From the NCBI GenBank assembly GCA_010909165.1, contig VJWM01000068.1, forward strand, positions 62,001 through 126,000: a stretch of DNA of 64,000 nucleotides, given 5' to 3'. Below are positions 53,711-64,000 of this stretch, piece by piece. A model generated the notes under the pieces. The model had not been told where the DNA came from. It did not search any database and saw nothing but the letters and a program-made list of their open reading frames with translations. Origin of the DNA: Anthoceros angustus (lineage: Eukaryota; Streptophyta; Anthocerotopsida; Anthocerotales; Anthocerotaceae). The first letter of the stretch is position 1. The number at the start of each line of letters is the position of its first letter. A program made the position numbers and the translations under genes.

Positions 53711-54364
53711 ATGATGAGTTCCAAGACGCTCGACCCGATCAAGGAGTACCGCAGCAAGCAGTTCCGGAGCCTGCCTATAGTGGATTTGGCGGCCAGCTGC
53801 TGCCCGGCTTTGGACAACCTGTCCTGCATGGCCGCAACTCCGACCTATCAGAGGATGGATGATCCTAGCTGCGCAGCTGACAATGAGAAGGCCTCGGCCG
53901 TGACGCGTCTGCACAAGGTGAACGGAGCCAAATCGGTGATGAAGTGCGTGCTTCGGACGCTTTCACCTGTGAGCATCTGTGGCAGAATGGGACGAGCATG
54001 CCGTGTGGATGATCTGGTGGCTGGTGACTCTTTTTACGAGATGGTGCTGGGACCGGAGGACCAGCCGAGGGAAGTGTGCCGGCTGGCCAATGCCAGATAT
54101 CTTCAGCATTTTGATGACAAGCATGAAAACTCTGATGCTTCTCCCAGATCGGATGAGTCAGGGGACTCCTCTTTCAGCAAACATGCTTCTGAGCTCTTCA
54201 ATAGCTCCCCCGAAAGGCAATCCTCGCCGGCTAGCCCAAGGGTCTCAGCAGTTAGCCCTGCAAGGGTCTCAGCAGTTAGCCCTGCAAGGGTCTCAGCAGT
54301 TAGCCCTGCAAGGGCCTCAGCAGTCAGGAGTGTGATGGTCCTCGAACACGAAACGATGAAGTGA
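53711..54364 (+). CDS. Uncharacterised protein with C-terminal SPAR octad array
   Basis: From ATG 53711 (MMSSKTLDPIKEYRSKQFRS) the frame codes for about 217 residues. The first 110 residues contain several Cys (LAASCCPALDNLSC, KCVLRTLSPVSICGRMGRAC) and look partly folded; the next 50 are Ser/Asp-rich (NSDASPRSDESGDSSFSK). The end is a tandem array with SPERQSSPASPR, then SPARVSAV three times, encoded by a 24-bp DNA repeat at 54236-54325. Each SPxR unit fits the cyclin-dependent kinase consensus S/T-P-x-R/K. I recognise no family. The frame is open 24 bp upstream of the ATG. It could be a plant-specific regulatory protein; function unknown. Confidence 0.6.
   Translation: MMSSKTLDPIKEYRSKQFRSLPIVDLAASCCPALDNLSCMAATPTYQRMDDPSCAADNEKASAVTRLHKVNGAKSVMKCVLRTLSPVSICGRMGRACRVDDLVAGDSFYEMVLGPEDQPREVCRLANARYLQHFDDKHENSDASPRSDESGDSSFSKHASELFNSSPERQSSPASPRVSAVSPARVSAVSPARVSAVSPARASAVRSVMVLEHETMK
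54236..54325. repeat. 24-bp coding tandem repeat
   Basis: Units of GTCTCAGCAGTTAGCCCTGC plus AAGG occur about three and a half times and encode the VSAVSPAR octads. Confidence 0.92.
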
Positions 54365-55527
54365 GCTTCTAAGCTTCTGCTGCATATTGCAGATGGAGTT
54401 AAGCGTGATGTTCCTTCCAATAAATGTGCGGCCGAGGACTGAAATGCTGCGCGCGTTTGTGCCTGTGGACTGCAACTCCTTGCACACTCCATATCTTACT
54501 ACTCATATGCCAACTTTGAAAAGAGCTTTGGATCTCACTGCCCTTTTTAGTTCAGCTAAAGGGATCAAGCTATGTATGTATGTAGGCTATCACTTTTGTA
54601 CAGATGTATTCGCAGTTGATGTCAAGTTGTGCACGCAGTGTAGCCATGTCTTTTTATATTGAGATATACTAAGGGCTATCGTTTTCCATTTGGTTCAACG
54701 ACCTGCAGTGAATGACCGTGGTCTAGCCAACTCCAGTCTCGGTCACGACCTGTAGTGAAAGACCATGGTCTTGCCGAGTCCAATAAACTCGGTCTTCCAG
54801 ACTAGGTGTTCCAAGAACGAGAAGATCTGTCGGACGACATTCCCGTAAAGTTCGCACGTCATCCTCTTGCGTTATCTCCAACTTGGACTGCATGGAAAAG
54901 ATCTTACCTTATCCTAACAGCATAACAAATGCACTTATGTCGGTAGCTTTCCAAGTGCGGGTCCTTTTGTTTGATTGAGATGCCTGTTCAGGACTCCCGT
55001 CCACATACCCTTAGCTGGGACGATGTGGATTTGCGGGCCAAGACTTCAGGGGCTCCCAAGAAGGTGATCCGTAGCTATCTCAGTTCCGGGCTTCACAAGT
55101 TCAGAGCCAAGTAGGTGGGTAGGTAACGACTCCCTGTGTGACTTGCAAATTCCGTGGTAGATGGAATGGCACCTCATCGTCACATGGGTGACTTCTATTG
55201 TGGAGGACAGCTCAGAGCATTGCCATATGACGCCAAACATTCGGTAATTGACGTCTATTATTGAAGAAAAGATGAATGGAAGAAAAAATGAATGGAATAC
55301 AAACGTTGTAGAGCTCAACGCAATGAGCCTCATCAGATATCGATGCACCAACGAAATGCTGTGGGGATCTTCGTAAGCAGCTTGTCTTACGATTGTTTTT
55401 GGACTGGGCCATAATTACAAAATATTACACATTGTTTATGAAATCCATTCACGACCTGCACCTGCATGTTGAGATAAGCACGAAGCACACCAGGCAGGAA
55501 GATGAGCATGAGAAATGGACAAAACAC
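54365..55527. other. 3' region of the octad gene and spacer
   Basis: No supported gene. The unit that is repeated three times in the next 7 kb begins at about 54966 (TTTGTTTGATTGAGATGCC). Confidence 0.5.
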
Positions 55528-56235
55528 TCAGCTCACTGAGTTGCGAGCCAGAGTTTCGGGAAGGCTCTGCAGCCCGTCGGAATTTATATTCCTGCTGAAG
55601 CTGTGCCTCTCGGGAGTCCTCGATAACACATCTGGAGTCCTTGGAAATCTCTCAGGAGTCATCGGAAATCTCTCAGGAGTCCTCGGAAATCTTTCAGGAG
55701 TCCTCGGAAATTTCTCAGGAGTCCTCGGAAATCTCTCAGGAGTCCTCGGAAATCTCTCAGGAGTCCTCGGAAATCTCTCTGGTGTTCTCGGAAATCTCTC
55801 AGGAGTCCTCGGAAATCTCTCTGGTGTTCTCGGAAACCTCGAGTCTACCGATGGCCGAGCACTCACGGATGTCCTTGCACTGGCGCTGAGGAAATCGCGA
55901 CGCCACTCCGTGGAAATCCGAGCAGGATCATCGTCGGCTTCCCTGTGATCGACAGAGCATCTGCTGATCACGTTCGGCTGAGCGTATACTCCGGTTCCAT
56001 AAGCCAAATGGCCTAAGTCCCGAGTCTGGGAGGCCGCGACGCAGCAATTGACGTAATTGTCCCTCAATCGTCGAAGAACCTTGCAAGCGGAACACGCCGG
56101 GTTCCATCTCCTCAGCGCTCTCAGCAGGGACAGACTGAGGCTGACGGAAGCGCAAGGATCCACCTCCGCTGCCTTCTTCGATCCCGCCAGAGAATTGGAT
56201 CCTGGCGCCTTGGGAGCCTTCACCGTGGCTGCCAT
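55528..56235 (-). CDS. Uncharacterised protein with FPRTPER heptad array (copy 1, intact)
   Basis: From ATG 56235 (AGG before ATGG) the frame gives 235 residues. Residues 1-60 are Ala/Ser/Leu-rich and include a CxxC (NPACSACKVLRRLRDNY). The middle has LGHLAYGTGVYAQPNVISRC and DDDPARISTEWRRDFLSAS. Then eleven consecutive heptads follow, mostly FPRTPER, with variants FPRTPEK, FPMTPER, FPRTPDV and LSRTPER. Ten of the eleven contain TPE[RK], a full cyclin-dependent kinase consensus. The DNA repeat is 21 bp. The end is Ser/Asn-rich. Antisense frames of the same repeat also stay open (GVLGNLS, EISQESS), so the strand choice rests on the start context and on the non-repeat part, which is open only on the minus strand. 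Family unknown. Confidence 0.6.
   Translation of the reverse strand: MAATVKAPKAPGSNSLAGSKKAAEVDPCASVSLSLSLLRALRRWNPACSACKVLRRLRDNYVNCCVAASQTRDLGHLAYGTGVYAQPNVISRCSVDHREADDDPARISTEWRRDFLSASARTSVSARPSVDSRFPRTPERFPRTPERFPRTPERFPRTPERFPRTPERFPRTPEKFPRTPERFPRTPERFPMTPERFPRTPDVLSRTPERHSFSRNINSDGLQSLPETLARNSVS
55615..55850. repeat. 21-bp minisatellite in the heptad gene
   Basis: Units of GGAGTCCTCGGAAATCTCTC plus A repeat about eleven times; the variants GGTGTTCTCGGAAATCTCTC occur at the same relative places in all three copies of the locus. Confidence 0.93.
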
Positions 56236-56399
56236 CCTAAAGCCTCTACCTGCGCATCTCCAGGCTGCAAAACAATACGGGAGCGTCATCAAATGCTTCA
56301 CAGAAATTTCAATGAGCACATCCAGATCTGTTCTGTGCAAATCCGTTTTTTGCACACAAAATGATATCCTCCTGAGCTCTGCAACAACCTTTCAAGACC

Positions 56400-57348
56400 T
56401 TGCAACAAAATTTGAAGACCTTGCAACACAATTACGAGATCTTGCAAAAGTCTCGCAGCAGATCATCCACTAAGCCTGCGCTTTCATTCTCAAACATCAC
56501 CCCGTGCCCGCCATCACCGCAACAGCAGACAGGACAGGGAAGTTTAGGTCCTGTCACCTGTCAGGAGCTCCAATTGCTCCGAGCTTGTGTTTGGAAAACC
56601 TGAAGCGCCGGCCTCCACCGAAGGCGGAGCCGATCCTGGAGTCCGGGACGACAGTATCCTCAATATGTATCTCACTCCGCGAGGAGACGACAGAACCGAG
56701 CGTAGCGATGCGGAGCCGGGGTGTGGACAAGATGCCGTGCCAACAGCAAGAGTCACCACTGCTCAATGAACCTGAAGCCCCGGGGAATCTCCTACCAACG
56801 CATCTTCTAAGGCTACTGTGGTGAAAATCATCCCTCCCATTTTCCCGCAATGGAGGGGGCATCATCTATTCCTCTCGCGTAAGTAATGGCACGCACTTAC
56901 CACGCGTGGGTCCCAAGGCATCCTCAATTCATTCTTCCATCCTCGCGCACTCCGTCGGCCACACCGTGTGCAAGACCATCGCAATTGTCGGTTATTTAGA
57001 GTTTACCGGCCCACCTCGCCGCAGAGAATAAAACTGGCTCGGAGAGACCTCTTGGCGCAGCAAACATGTATGCATCAGGCCTGGCGTCCTCGCACGGGAC
57101 AAAAAACAACGATCACGACGAAACAATTTCAAACTAGACACTTGACAAATACACCACCACCACGATCCAACCCATGCTGATGGAGCTGAAATATCATAAA
57201 TTAAAAATTTATTACGATTATATCCTCACGAAGGATAGATTCGGCAGTGGGCTCCCGGTAAATCCAAGACCGGCCGGGGCACCGGCTTGGGCGAACGGTG
57301 AAGCACACGGAACACGCCCACACATGGAGATGGAGCTGGGTTAGTGTA
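56400..57348. other. Upstream region of the heptad gene
   Basis: Contains short direct repeats (AAGACCTTGCAACA at 56393-56430) and no supported gene. A small promoter role for the minus-strand gene is likely. Confidence 0.4.
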
Positions 57349-57480
57349 GAAGAAGAAGAAGAATTTTATTTAAGTCAATAAGGATGGACTTTCATTATGG
57401 GACTTTGGTACTTAACAAGGGCATCCACTCCTCTTGCACAAAGGGCATCCACTCCCTCTAGGCCACCCATATAAGTACCG
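57349..57480 (-). repeat. LINE/SINE 3' end with (GAA)n, copy in array unit 1
   Basis: GAAGAAGAAGAAGAATTTTATTTAAGTC followed by the same 100 bp as at 48440 shows a further truncated member of the family. It is also present at 61655 in array copy 3. Confidence 0.65.
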
Positions 57481-57742
57481 ATCTAAGCTCAGGATGCTTA
57501 ATCACGAGTTCTTCTAAATGTGTGTCCATTTGGCCAAAGCCATTTGGACACATTATGTGGTTGGAAGCACACCAAACACATTAGAACAACAGACCAAAGT
57601 AACATGGAGGATGAAGATTGTTAGTGTAGGGTGCACAACACACCACAGTGGCATCCATACATGAGTTCATTGGAACTCCACAATTAAGCATGCTCCATAC
57701 AGATCAGTACTAGGATGAGGTGTTATCTATTCGAGCGGATGA

Positions 57743-58210
57743 GTACTAAGATGGGTGTCATCTATCCTCTTGAACAACAACTAAGACAATACTAAGATGG
57801 GTGCCATCTATCCTCTTGAACAACAACTAAGACAATACTGTAGCGGGTGAGTACTAAGATGGGTTGTCATCTACCCTCTTGAACAACAACTAAGATGGGT
57901 TGTCATCTATCCTCTTGAACAACAACTAAGACAATACTGTAGAGTAAGATGGGTTGTCATTTATCCTCTTGAACAACAACTAAGACAATACTGTAGAGGT
58001 CTTCGGAACTTCGTTTGATTAGATACATAGTATATAGTTTTTCCTCTTGAACAACAACTAAGACAATACTGTAGCCGCTGAGTACTAAGATGGGTTGTCA
58101 TCTATCCTCTTGAACAACAACCAAGACAATCAGAAAGTAAGATGGGTTGTCATCTATCCTCTTGAACAACAACTAAGACAATCAGAGTTCTTGAACTTCG
58201 TTTGATTAGA
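57743..58210. repeat. About 60-bp composite minisatellite
   Basis: Units of the form AAGATGGGTTGTCATCTATC, CTCTTGAACAACAACTAAGA, CAATACTGTAG follow with variable spacers for about 470 bp, together with a second repeated element (CTTCGTTTGATTAGATACAT). Array copy 3 has the same array at 62053-62520. Confidence 0.9.
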
Positions 58211-58794
58211 TACATAGTATATAGTTTTCATAACTTTGTTTGATTGAGATGCCTGTTCAGGGACTCCCGTCCACATACCCTTAGCTGGGACGATGTGGAT
58301 TTGCGGGCCAAGACTTCAGGGCTCCCAAGAAGGTGATCCGTAGCTATCTCAGTTCCGGGCTTCACAAGTTCAGAGCCAAGTAGGTGGGTAGGTAACGACT
58401 CCTGTGTGACTTGCAAATTCCGTGGTAGATGGAATGGCACCTCATCGTCACATGGGTGACTTCTATTGTGGAGGACAGCTCAGAGCATTGCCATATGACG
58501 CCAAACATTCGGTAATTGACGTCTATTATTGAAGAAAAGATGAATGGAAGAAAAATGAATGGAATACAAACGTTGTAGAGCTCAACGCAATGAGCCTCAT
58601 CAGATATCGATGCACCAACGAAATGCTGTGGGGATCTTCGTAAGCAGCTTGTCTTACGATTGTTTTTGGACTGGGCCATAATTACAAAATATTACACATT
58701 GTTTATGAAATCCATTCACGACCTGCACCTGCATGTTGAGATAAGCACGAAGCACACCAGGCAGGAAGATGAGCATGAGAAATGGACAAAACAC

Positions 58795-59496
58795 TCAGCT
58801 CACTGAGTTGCGAGCCAGAGTTTCAGGAAGGCTCTGCAGCCCGTCGGAATTTATATTCCTGCTGAAGCTGTGCCTCTCAGGAGTCCTCGATAACACATCT
58901 GGAGTCCTTGAAATCTCTCAGGAGTCATCGGAAATCTCTCAGGAGTCCTCGAAATCTTTCAGGAGTCCTCGGAAATTTCTCAGGAGTCCTCGGAAATCTC
59001 TCAGGAGTCCTCGGAAATCTCTCAGGAGTCCTCGGAAATCTCTCTGGTGTTCTCGGAAATCTCTCAGGAGTCCTCGGAAATCTCTCTGGTGTTCTCGGAA
59101 ACCTCGAGTCTACCGATGGCCGAGCACTCACGGATGTCCTTGCACTGGCGCTGAGGAAATCGCGACGCCACTCCGTGGAAATCCGAGCAGGATCATCGTC
59201 GGCTTCCTGTGATCGACAGAGCATCTGCTGATCACGTTCGGCTGAGCGTATACTCCGGTTCCATAAGCCAAATGGCCTAAGTCCTGAGTCTGGGAGGCGA
59301 CGCAGCAATTGACGTAATTGTCCCTCAATCGTCGAAGAACCTTGCAAGCGGAACACGCCGGGTTCCATCTCCTCAGCGCTCTCAGCAGGGACAGACTGAG
59401 GCTGACGGAAGCGCAAGGATCCACCTCCGCTGCCTTCTTCGATCCCGCCAGAGAATTGGATCCTGGCGCCTTGGGAGCCTTCACCGTGGCTGCCAT
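58795..59496 (-). pseudogene. Heptad-array gene, copy 2, frameshifted
   Basis: The ATG (59496) and N-terminal 60 residues are retained. One C lost at about 59210 shifts the frame before the array, and losses of one G (CGGAAAT to CGAAAT, near 58910 and 58953) disrupt heptads at the end, giving FPRTPERFRGLLRDFR. Not expected to make the full protein. Confidence 0.75.
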
Positions 59497-59859
59497 CCTA
59501 AAGCCTCTACCTGCGCATCTCCAGGCTGCAAAACAATACGGGAGCGTCATCAAATGCTTCACAGAAATTTCAATGAGCACATCCAGATCTGTTCTGTGCA
59601 AATCCGTTTTGCACACAAAATGAATGGAATACAAACGTTGTAGAGCTCAACGCAATGAGCCTCATCAGATATCGATGCACCAACGAAATGCTGTGGGGAT
59701 CTTCGTAAGCAGCTTGTCTTACGATTGTTTTTGGACTGGGCCATAATTACAAAATATTACACATTGTTTATGAAATCCATTCACGACCTGCACCTGCATG
59801 TTGAGATAAGCACGAAGCACACCAGGCAGGAAGATGAGCATGAGAAATGGACAAAACAC

Positions 59860-60561
59860 TCAGCTCACTGAGTTGCGAGCCAGAGTTTCAGGAAGGCTCT
59901 GCAGCCCGTCGGAATTTATATTCCTGCTGAAGCTGTGCCTCTCAGGAGTCCTCGATAACACATCTGGAGTCCTTGAAATCTCTCAGGAGTCATCGGAAAT
60001 CTCTCAGGAGTCCTCGAAATCTTTCAGGAGTCCTCGGAAATTTCTCAGGAGTCCTCGGAAATCTCTCAGGAGTCCTCGGAAATCTCTCAGGAGTCCTCGG
60101 AAATCTCTCTGGTGTTCTCGGAAATCTCTCAGGAGTCCTCGGAAATCTCTCTGGTGTTCTCGGAAACCTCGAGTCTACCGATGGCCGAGCACTCACGGAT
60201 GTCCTTGCACTGGCGCTGAGGAAATCGCGACGCCACTCCGTGGAAATCCGAGCAGGATCATCGTCGGCTTCCTGTGATCGACAGAGCATCTGCTGATCAC
60301 GTTCGGCTGAGCGTATACTCCGGTTCCATAAGCCAAATGGCCTAAGTCCTGAGTCTGGGAGGCGACGCAGCAATTGACGTAATTGTCCCTCAATCGTCGA
60401 AGAACCTTGCAAGCGGAACACGCCGGGTTCCATCTCCTCAGCGCTCTCAGCAGGGACAGACTGAGGCTGACGGAAGCGCAAGGATCCACCTCCGCTGCCT
60501 TCTTCGATCCCGCCAGAGAATTGGATCCTGGCGCCTTGGGAGCCTTCACCGTGGCTGCCAT
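59860..60561 (-). pseudogene. Heptad-array gene, copy 3, frameshifted
   Basis: It has the same frameshifts as copy 2 at the same positions, so copies 2 and 3 come from one already altered copy. ATG at 60561. Confidence 0.75.
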
Positions 60562-61654
60562 CCTAAAGCCTCTACCTGCGCATCTCCAGGCTGCAAAACA
60601 ATACGGGAGCGTCATCAAATGCTTCACAGAAATTTCAATGAGCACATCCAGATCTGTTCTGTGCAAATCCGTTTTGCACACAAAATGATATCCTCCTGAG
60701 CTCTGCAACAACCTTTCAAGACCAACAAAATTTGAAGACCTTGCAACACAATTACGAGATCTTGCAAAAGTCTCGCAGCAGATCATCCACTAAGCCTGCG
60801 CTTTCATTCTCAAACATCACCCCTGCCCGCCATCACCGCAACAGCAGACAGGACAGGAAGTTTAGGTCCTGTCACCTGTCAGGAGCTCCAATTGCCTGAG
60901 CTTGTGTTTGGAAAACCTGAAGCGCCGGCCTCCACCGAAGGCGGAGCCGATCCTGGAGTCCGGGACGACAGTATCCTCAATATGTATCTCACTCCGCGAG
61001 GAGACGACAGAACTGAGCGTAGCGATGCGGAGCTGGGTGTGGACAAGATGCCGTGCCAACAGCAAGAGTCACCACTGCTCAATGAACCTGAAGCCCCGGG
61101 GAATCTCCTACCAACGCATCTTCTAAGGCTACTGTGGTGAAAATCATCCTCCCATTTTCCCGCAATGGAGGGGCATCATCTATTCCTCGCGTAAGTAATG
61201 GCACGCACTTACCACGCGTGGGTCCCAAGGCATCCTCAATTCATTCTTCCATCCTCGCGCACTCCGTCGGCCACACCGTGTGCAAGACCATCGCAATTGT
61301 CGGTTATTTAGAGTTTACCGGCCCACCTCGCCGCAGAGAATAAAACTGGCTCGAGAGACCCCTCTTGGCGCAGCAAACATGTATGCATCAGGCCTGGCGT
61401 CCTCGCACGGGACAAAAACAACGATCACGACGAAACAATTTCAAACTAGACACTTGACAAATACACCACCACCACGATCCAACCCATGCTGATGGAGCTG
61501 AAATATCATAAATTAAAAATTTATTACGATTATATCCTCACGAAGGATAGATTCGGCAGTGGGCTCGGTAATCCAAGACCGGCCGGGGCACCGGCTTGGC
61601 GAACGGTGAACACGGAACACGCCCACACATGGAGATGGAGCTGGGTTAGTGTAG

Positions 61655-61790
61655 AAGAAGAAGAAGAATTTTATTTAAGTCAATAAGGATGGACTTTCAT
61701 TATGGGACTTTGGTACTTAACAAGGGCATCCACTCCTCTTGCACAAAGGGCATCCACTCCCTCTAGGCCACCCATATAAGTACCGATCTA
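61655..61790 (-). repeat. LINE/SINE 3' end with (GAA)n, copy in array unit 3
   Basis: Same as 57349-57480, with one extra or missing base at several runs. Confidence 0.65.
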
Positions 61791-62052
61791 AGCTCAGGAT
61801 GCTTAATCACGAGGTTCTTCTAAATGTGTGTCCATTTGGCCAAAGCCATTTGGACACACATTATGTGGTTGGAAGCACACCAAACACATTAGAACAACAG
61901 ACCAAAGTAACATGGAGGATGAAGATTGTTAGTGTAGGGTGCACAACACACCACAGTGGCATCCATACATGAGTTCATTGGAACTCCACAATTAAGCATG
62001 CTCCATACGATCAAGATTACTAGGATGAGGTGTTATCTATTCGAGCGGATGA

Positions 62053-62520
62053 GTACTAAGATGGGTGTCATCTATCCTCTTGAACAACAACTAAGACAAT
62101 ACTAAGATGGGTGCCATCTATCCTCTTGAACAACAACTAAGACAATACTGTAGCGGGTGAGTACTAAGATGGGTTGCCATCTATCCTCTTGAACAACAAC
62201 TAAGATGGGTTGTCATCTATCCTCTTGAACAACAACTAAGACAATACTGTAGAGTAAGATGGGTTGTCATTTATCCTCTTGAACAACAACTAAGACAATA
62301 CTGTAGAGGTCTTCGGAACTTCGTTTGATTAGATACATAGTATATAGTTTTTCCTCTTGAACAACAACTAAGACAATACTGTAGCCGCTGAGTACTAAGA
62401 TGGGTTGTCATCTATCCTCTTGAACAACAACCAAGACAATACTGTAAAGTAAGATGGGTTGCCATCTATCCTCTTGAACAACAACTAAGACAATACTGTA
62501 GAGTTCTTCGGAACTTCGTT
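62053..62520. repeat. About 60-bp composite minisatellite, second copy
   Basis: Matches 57743-58210 unit by unit. Two units that are truncated in copy 1 (ACAATCAGA) are full here (ACAATACTGTA). Confidence 0.9.
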
Positions 62521-62574
62521 TGATTAGATACATAGTATATAGTTTTTCATAACTTTGTTTGATTAGACACCTTG

Positions 62575-63796
62575 GGACGAATAACTACGAGGATGGGTGC
62601 TTACCTAAAGAATGAAACTTATAAGGGTTTTGGATTTTTGTAAAAGTTGTTTAAAGCATCACTCTATTCAAGCCAGAAATGAAGTTTCACTACAAAATGA
62701 ATCTATGAAGTCCTACATCCTTTGTTATACAACTATCGAGTAGTTTCTCTTCTTTTTATGGTGTCTCTTGTTTAAACCTCTCTAGTACGACATACATACA
62801 AGAACTCTTTCTTTCTACCCGATTACTTTTCTTGTGTCTCATGGTGGTTTTTTCATCCTTCCACCTTCAATAGACATTTTAATTTTAAGTTGTTGTTGTT
62901 ATTGAGGCTAACAACCGTAGTCATGTTCTCCTGAGGTTACATGATTATGATTATTGGGATAGTGTGTCCTATCTCCACATTGGAGCAATCGTAATAGGTG
63001 GAGGACTCTATAAAATTCTTCAAACAAGAAACAAGAACTATGTAATCCTCAATTTAGGTTACTTTGACAATTAGTTCAATCATAAGTACTGTGATGCATG
63101 CTTACTTTGACGATGGGGATGGGTTCCCTACTTCAACAATGGAGCTTTAGTAAAGCTATAGGATGGGGTGTCTATCACAATAATAGATCTTTTTAGTAAG
63201 AAGTCTCGTTTAAGGCATACTCAAGTTGTAAAAATCTTCTATCAAGAAACAAAGAATTCTAAAATGTTCAATTGAGAGCGGATAACTCTATAATTTACAC
63301 TCAGTTTGAGCCAAGGTTATATGGCAGTTACCATGATTGAATAATGAAATAACCAAGCTTGTATGGTGGTTATCATGATTTAATAATGAAAAATAAGTTC
63401 AGTTTGCTAAAACAACCCAACAAATTATTATGCATATTCATTTGTACACCATGTCATTATTCTATGGGAGATTATGAAAGGTAGAACTTTGTTTAAATGA
63501 TTAATTAGAGTTAATAAATATAATTATTTAGTATTAATCAAACCAAAGTAAAAGATGGTATGTGGTTGAGTAGTATTCATTAAGATAATTAATTAACATG
63601 AATTAATATGCACCAAGGGCACCCTATTCCATCTCGTATGGCAGGAAGGAGAAGATATTTAATAACATAATTGTATCACATCAAAATGAAGTGTCACCCT
63701 ATGGTAGAACACAAGATAAGAACCTTGTGCTGGAGAAGAGAGTACGAGCCTCTCGGACGGCAATTCATGGCCCGATTCATTACATTCCAAAATGCG
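62575..63796. other. AT-rich region, no gene seen
   Basis: Frames are short and have no motifs. A degenerate direct repeat (TATGGCAGTTACCATGATTG / TATGGTGGTTATCATGATTT) lies at 63320-63390. Confidence 0.5.
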
Positions 63797-64000
63797 TGGA
63801 TTGGGTATGATTCTCAAACAAAAAGAATGATAGCGAATAAAGTTTAATGAATGAAAGCAACATGAATATACTAATCAAGCCATTTGAGACAGAATCCTTG
63901 AACAACGCAGTATACATGGATTGGGTACGATCCTCGAACAAAAAGAATGATAGCGAATAAATTTTAATCAATGAAAGCAACACGAATATACTAATCAGGC
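63797..64000. repeat. 120-bp tandem repeat running off the window
   Basis: TGGATTGGGTATGATTCTCA at 63797 recurs as TGGATTGGGTACGATCCTCG at 63917, and the following 80 bp match with about eight substitutions. The array may continue beyond the window. Confidence 0.85.

Larger units (their letters stand above)
54966..62574. repeat. Three-copy tandem array carrying the heptad-repeat gene
   Basis: Copy 1 is 54966-58243, copy 2 is 58233-59629 (shorter), copy 3 runs from 59619 to 62574. The copy 1/2 junction lies at TTTGTTTGATT (11 bp shared by the end and the start of the unit), and the copy 2/3 junction at AAAATGA (7 bp shared between 56361 and 55284). Copies 2 and 3 share the same small deletions relative to copy 1, so one arose from the other. 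Confidence 0.92.

Noticed and set aside
54592-54662. Short ORF at the 3' end of the octad gene
   Set aside because: Lies in the probable 3' UTR with no homology signal.
55641-55889. Plus-strand EISQESS or GVLGNLS repeat proteins
   Set aside because: A 21-bp repeat is open in several frames; only the minus frame continues into a non-repeat N terminus with a good ATG context.

Overview
The window looks like nuclear DNA of a land plant, most likely a seedless vascular plant (fern or lycophyte). The evidence is a eukaryotic tRNA-Phe, genes with many GT-AG introns of about 60-110 bp, plant-type TFIIE-beta, SNM1, EXO1, RFC1, SLX9 and capping-protein beta, an intronless PLS-class PPR protein with periodic insertions that I associate with fern PPR proteins, and abundant decayed LINE, MULE and gag-like elements. 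The genus cannot be fixed from sequence alone.

Layout. 0-7 kb: decayed mobile DNA (a coiled-coil gag-like ORF with an in-frame TAG, a LINE with an internal tandem duplication) and a 5'-truncated P450 pseudogene, then tRNA-Phe(GAA). 7-22 kb: the gene-dense part. On the minus strand lie a small hypothetical gene, TFIIE-beta, SNM1 and EXO1; then a PPR gene (+) and SLX9 (-), which converge. 22-34 kb: AT-rich spacer and decayed elements, including a MULE bounded by long terminal inverted repeats that has lost the middle of its transposase and carries a frameshifted RPA-like zinc-ribbon OB-fold fragment. 34-45 kb: RFC1 (-), broken up by three separate tandem duplications. 45-52.6 kb: an intronless capping-protein beta gene (-), an uncharacterised membrane-protein-like gene (-) with a partial second copy, and three copies of an AT-rich block with a 38-bp minisatellite. 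52.6-62.6 kb: an uncharacterised gene (+) ending in an SPAR octad array, and a 1.4-3.3 kb unit present three times in tandem whose gene (-) encodes an FPRTPER heptad array. 62.6-64 kb: AT-rich, no gene.

Two themes stand out. First, at least five tandem duplications (LINE, RFC1 C-terminal exons, RFC1 AAA+ exons, two in the heptad-repeat locus) have breakpoints at 7-11 bp microhomologies. The copies differ almost only by small gains or losses in homopolymers and short tandem repeats, so each copy breaks reading frames at different places. This is either real microhomology-mediated duplication or an assembly artefact from uncorrected long reads, and it decides how far RFC1 and the repeat genes can be trusted. 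Second, two neighbouring uncharacterised genes (53.7 kb and 55.5 kb) both end in arrays of the S/T-P-x-R/K consensus for cyclin-dependent kinases, one as octads and one as heptads. Several recognised genes act in replication and repair and carry PCNA-binding (PIP) motifs: SNM1 has two and RFC1 has one.
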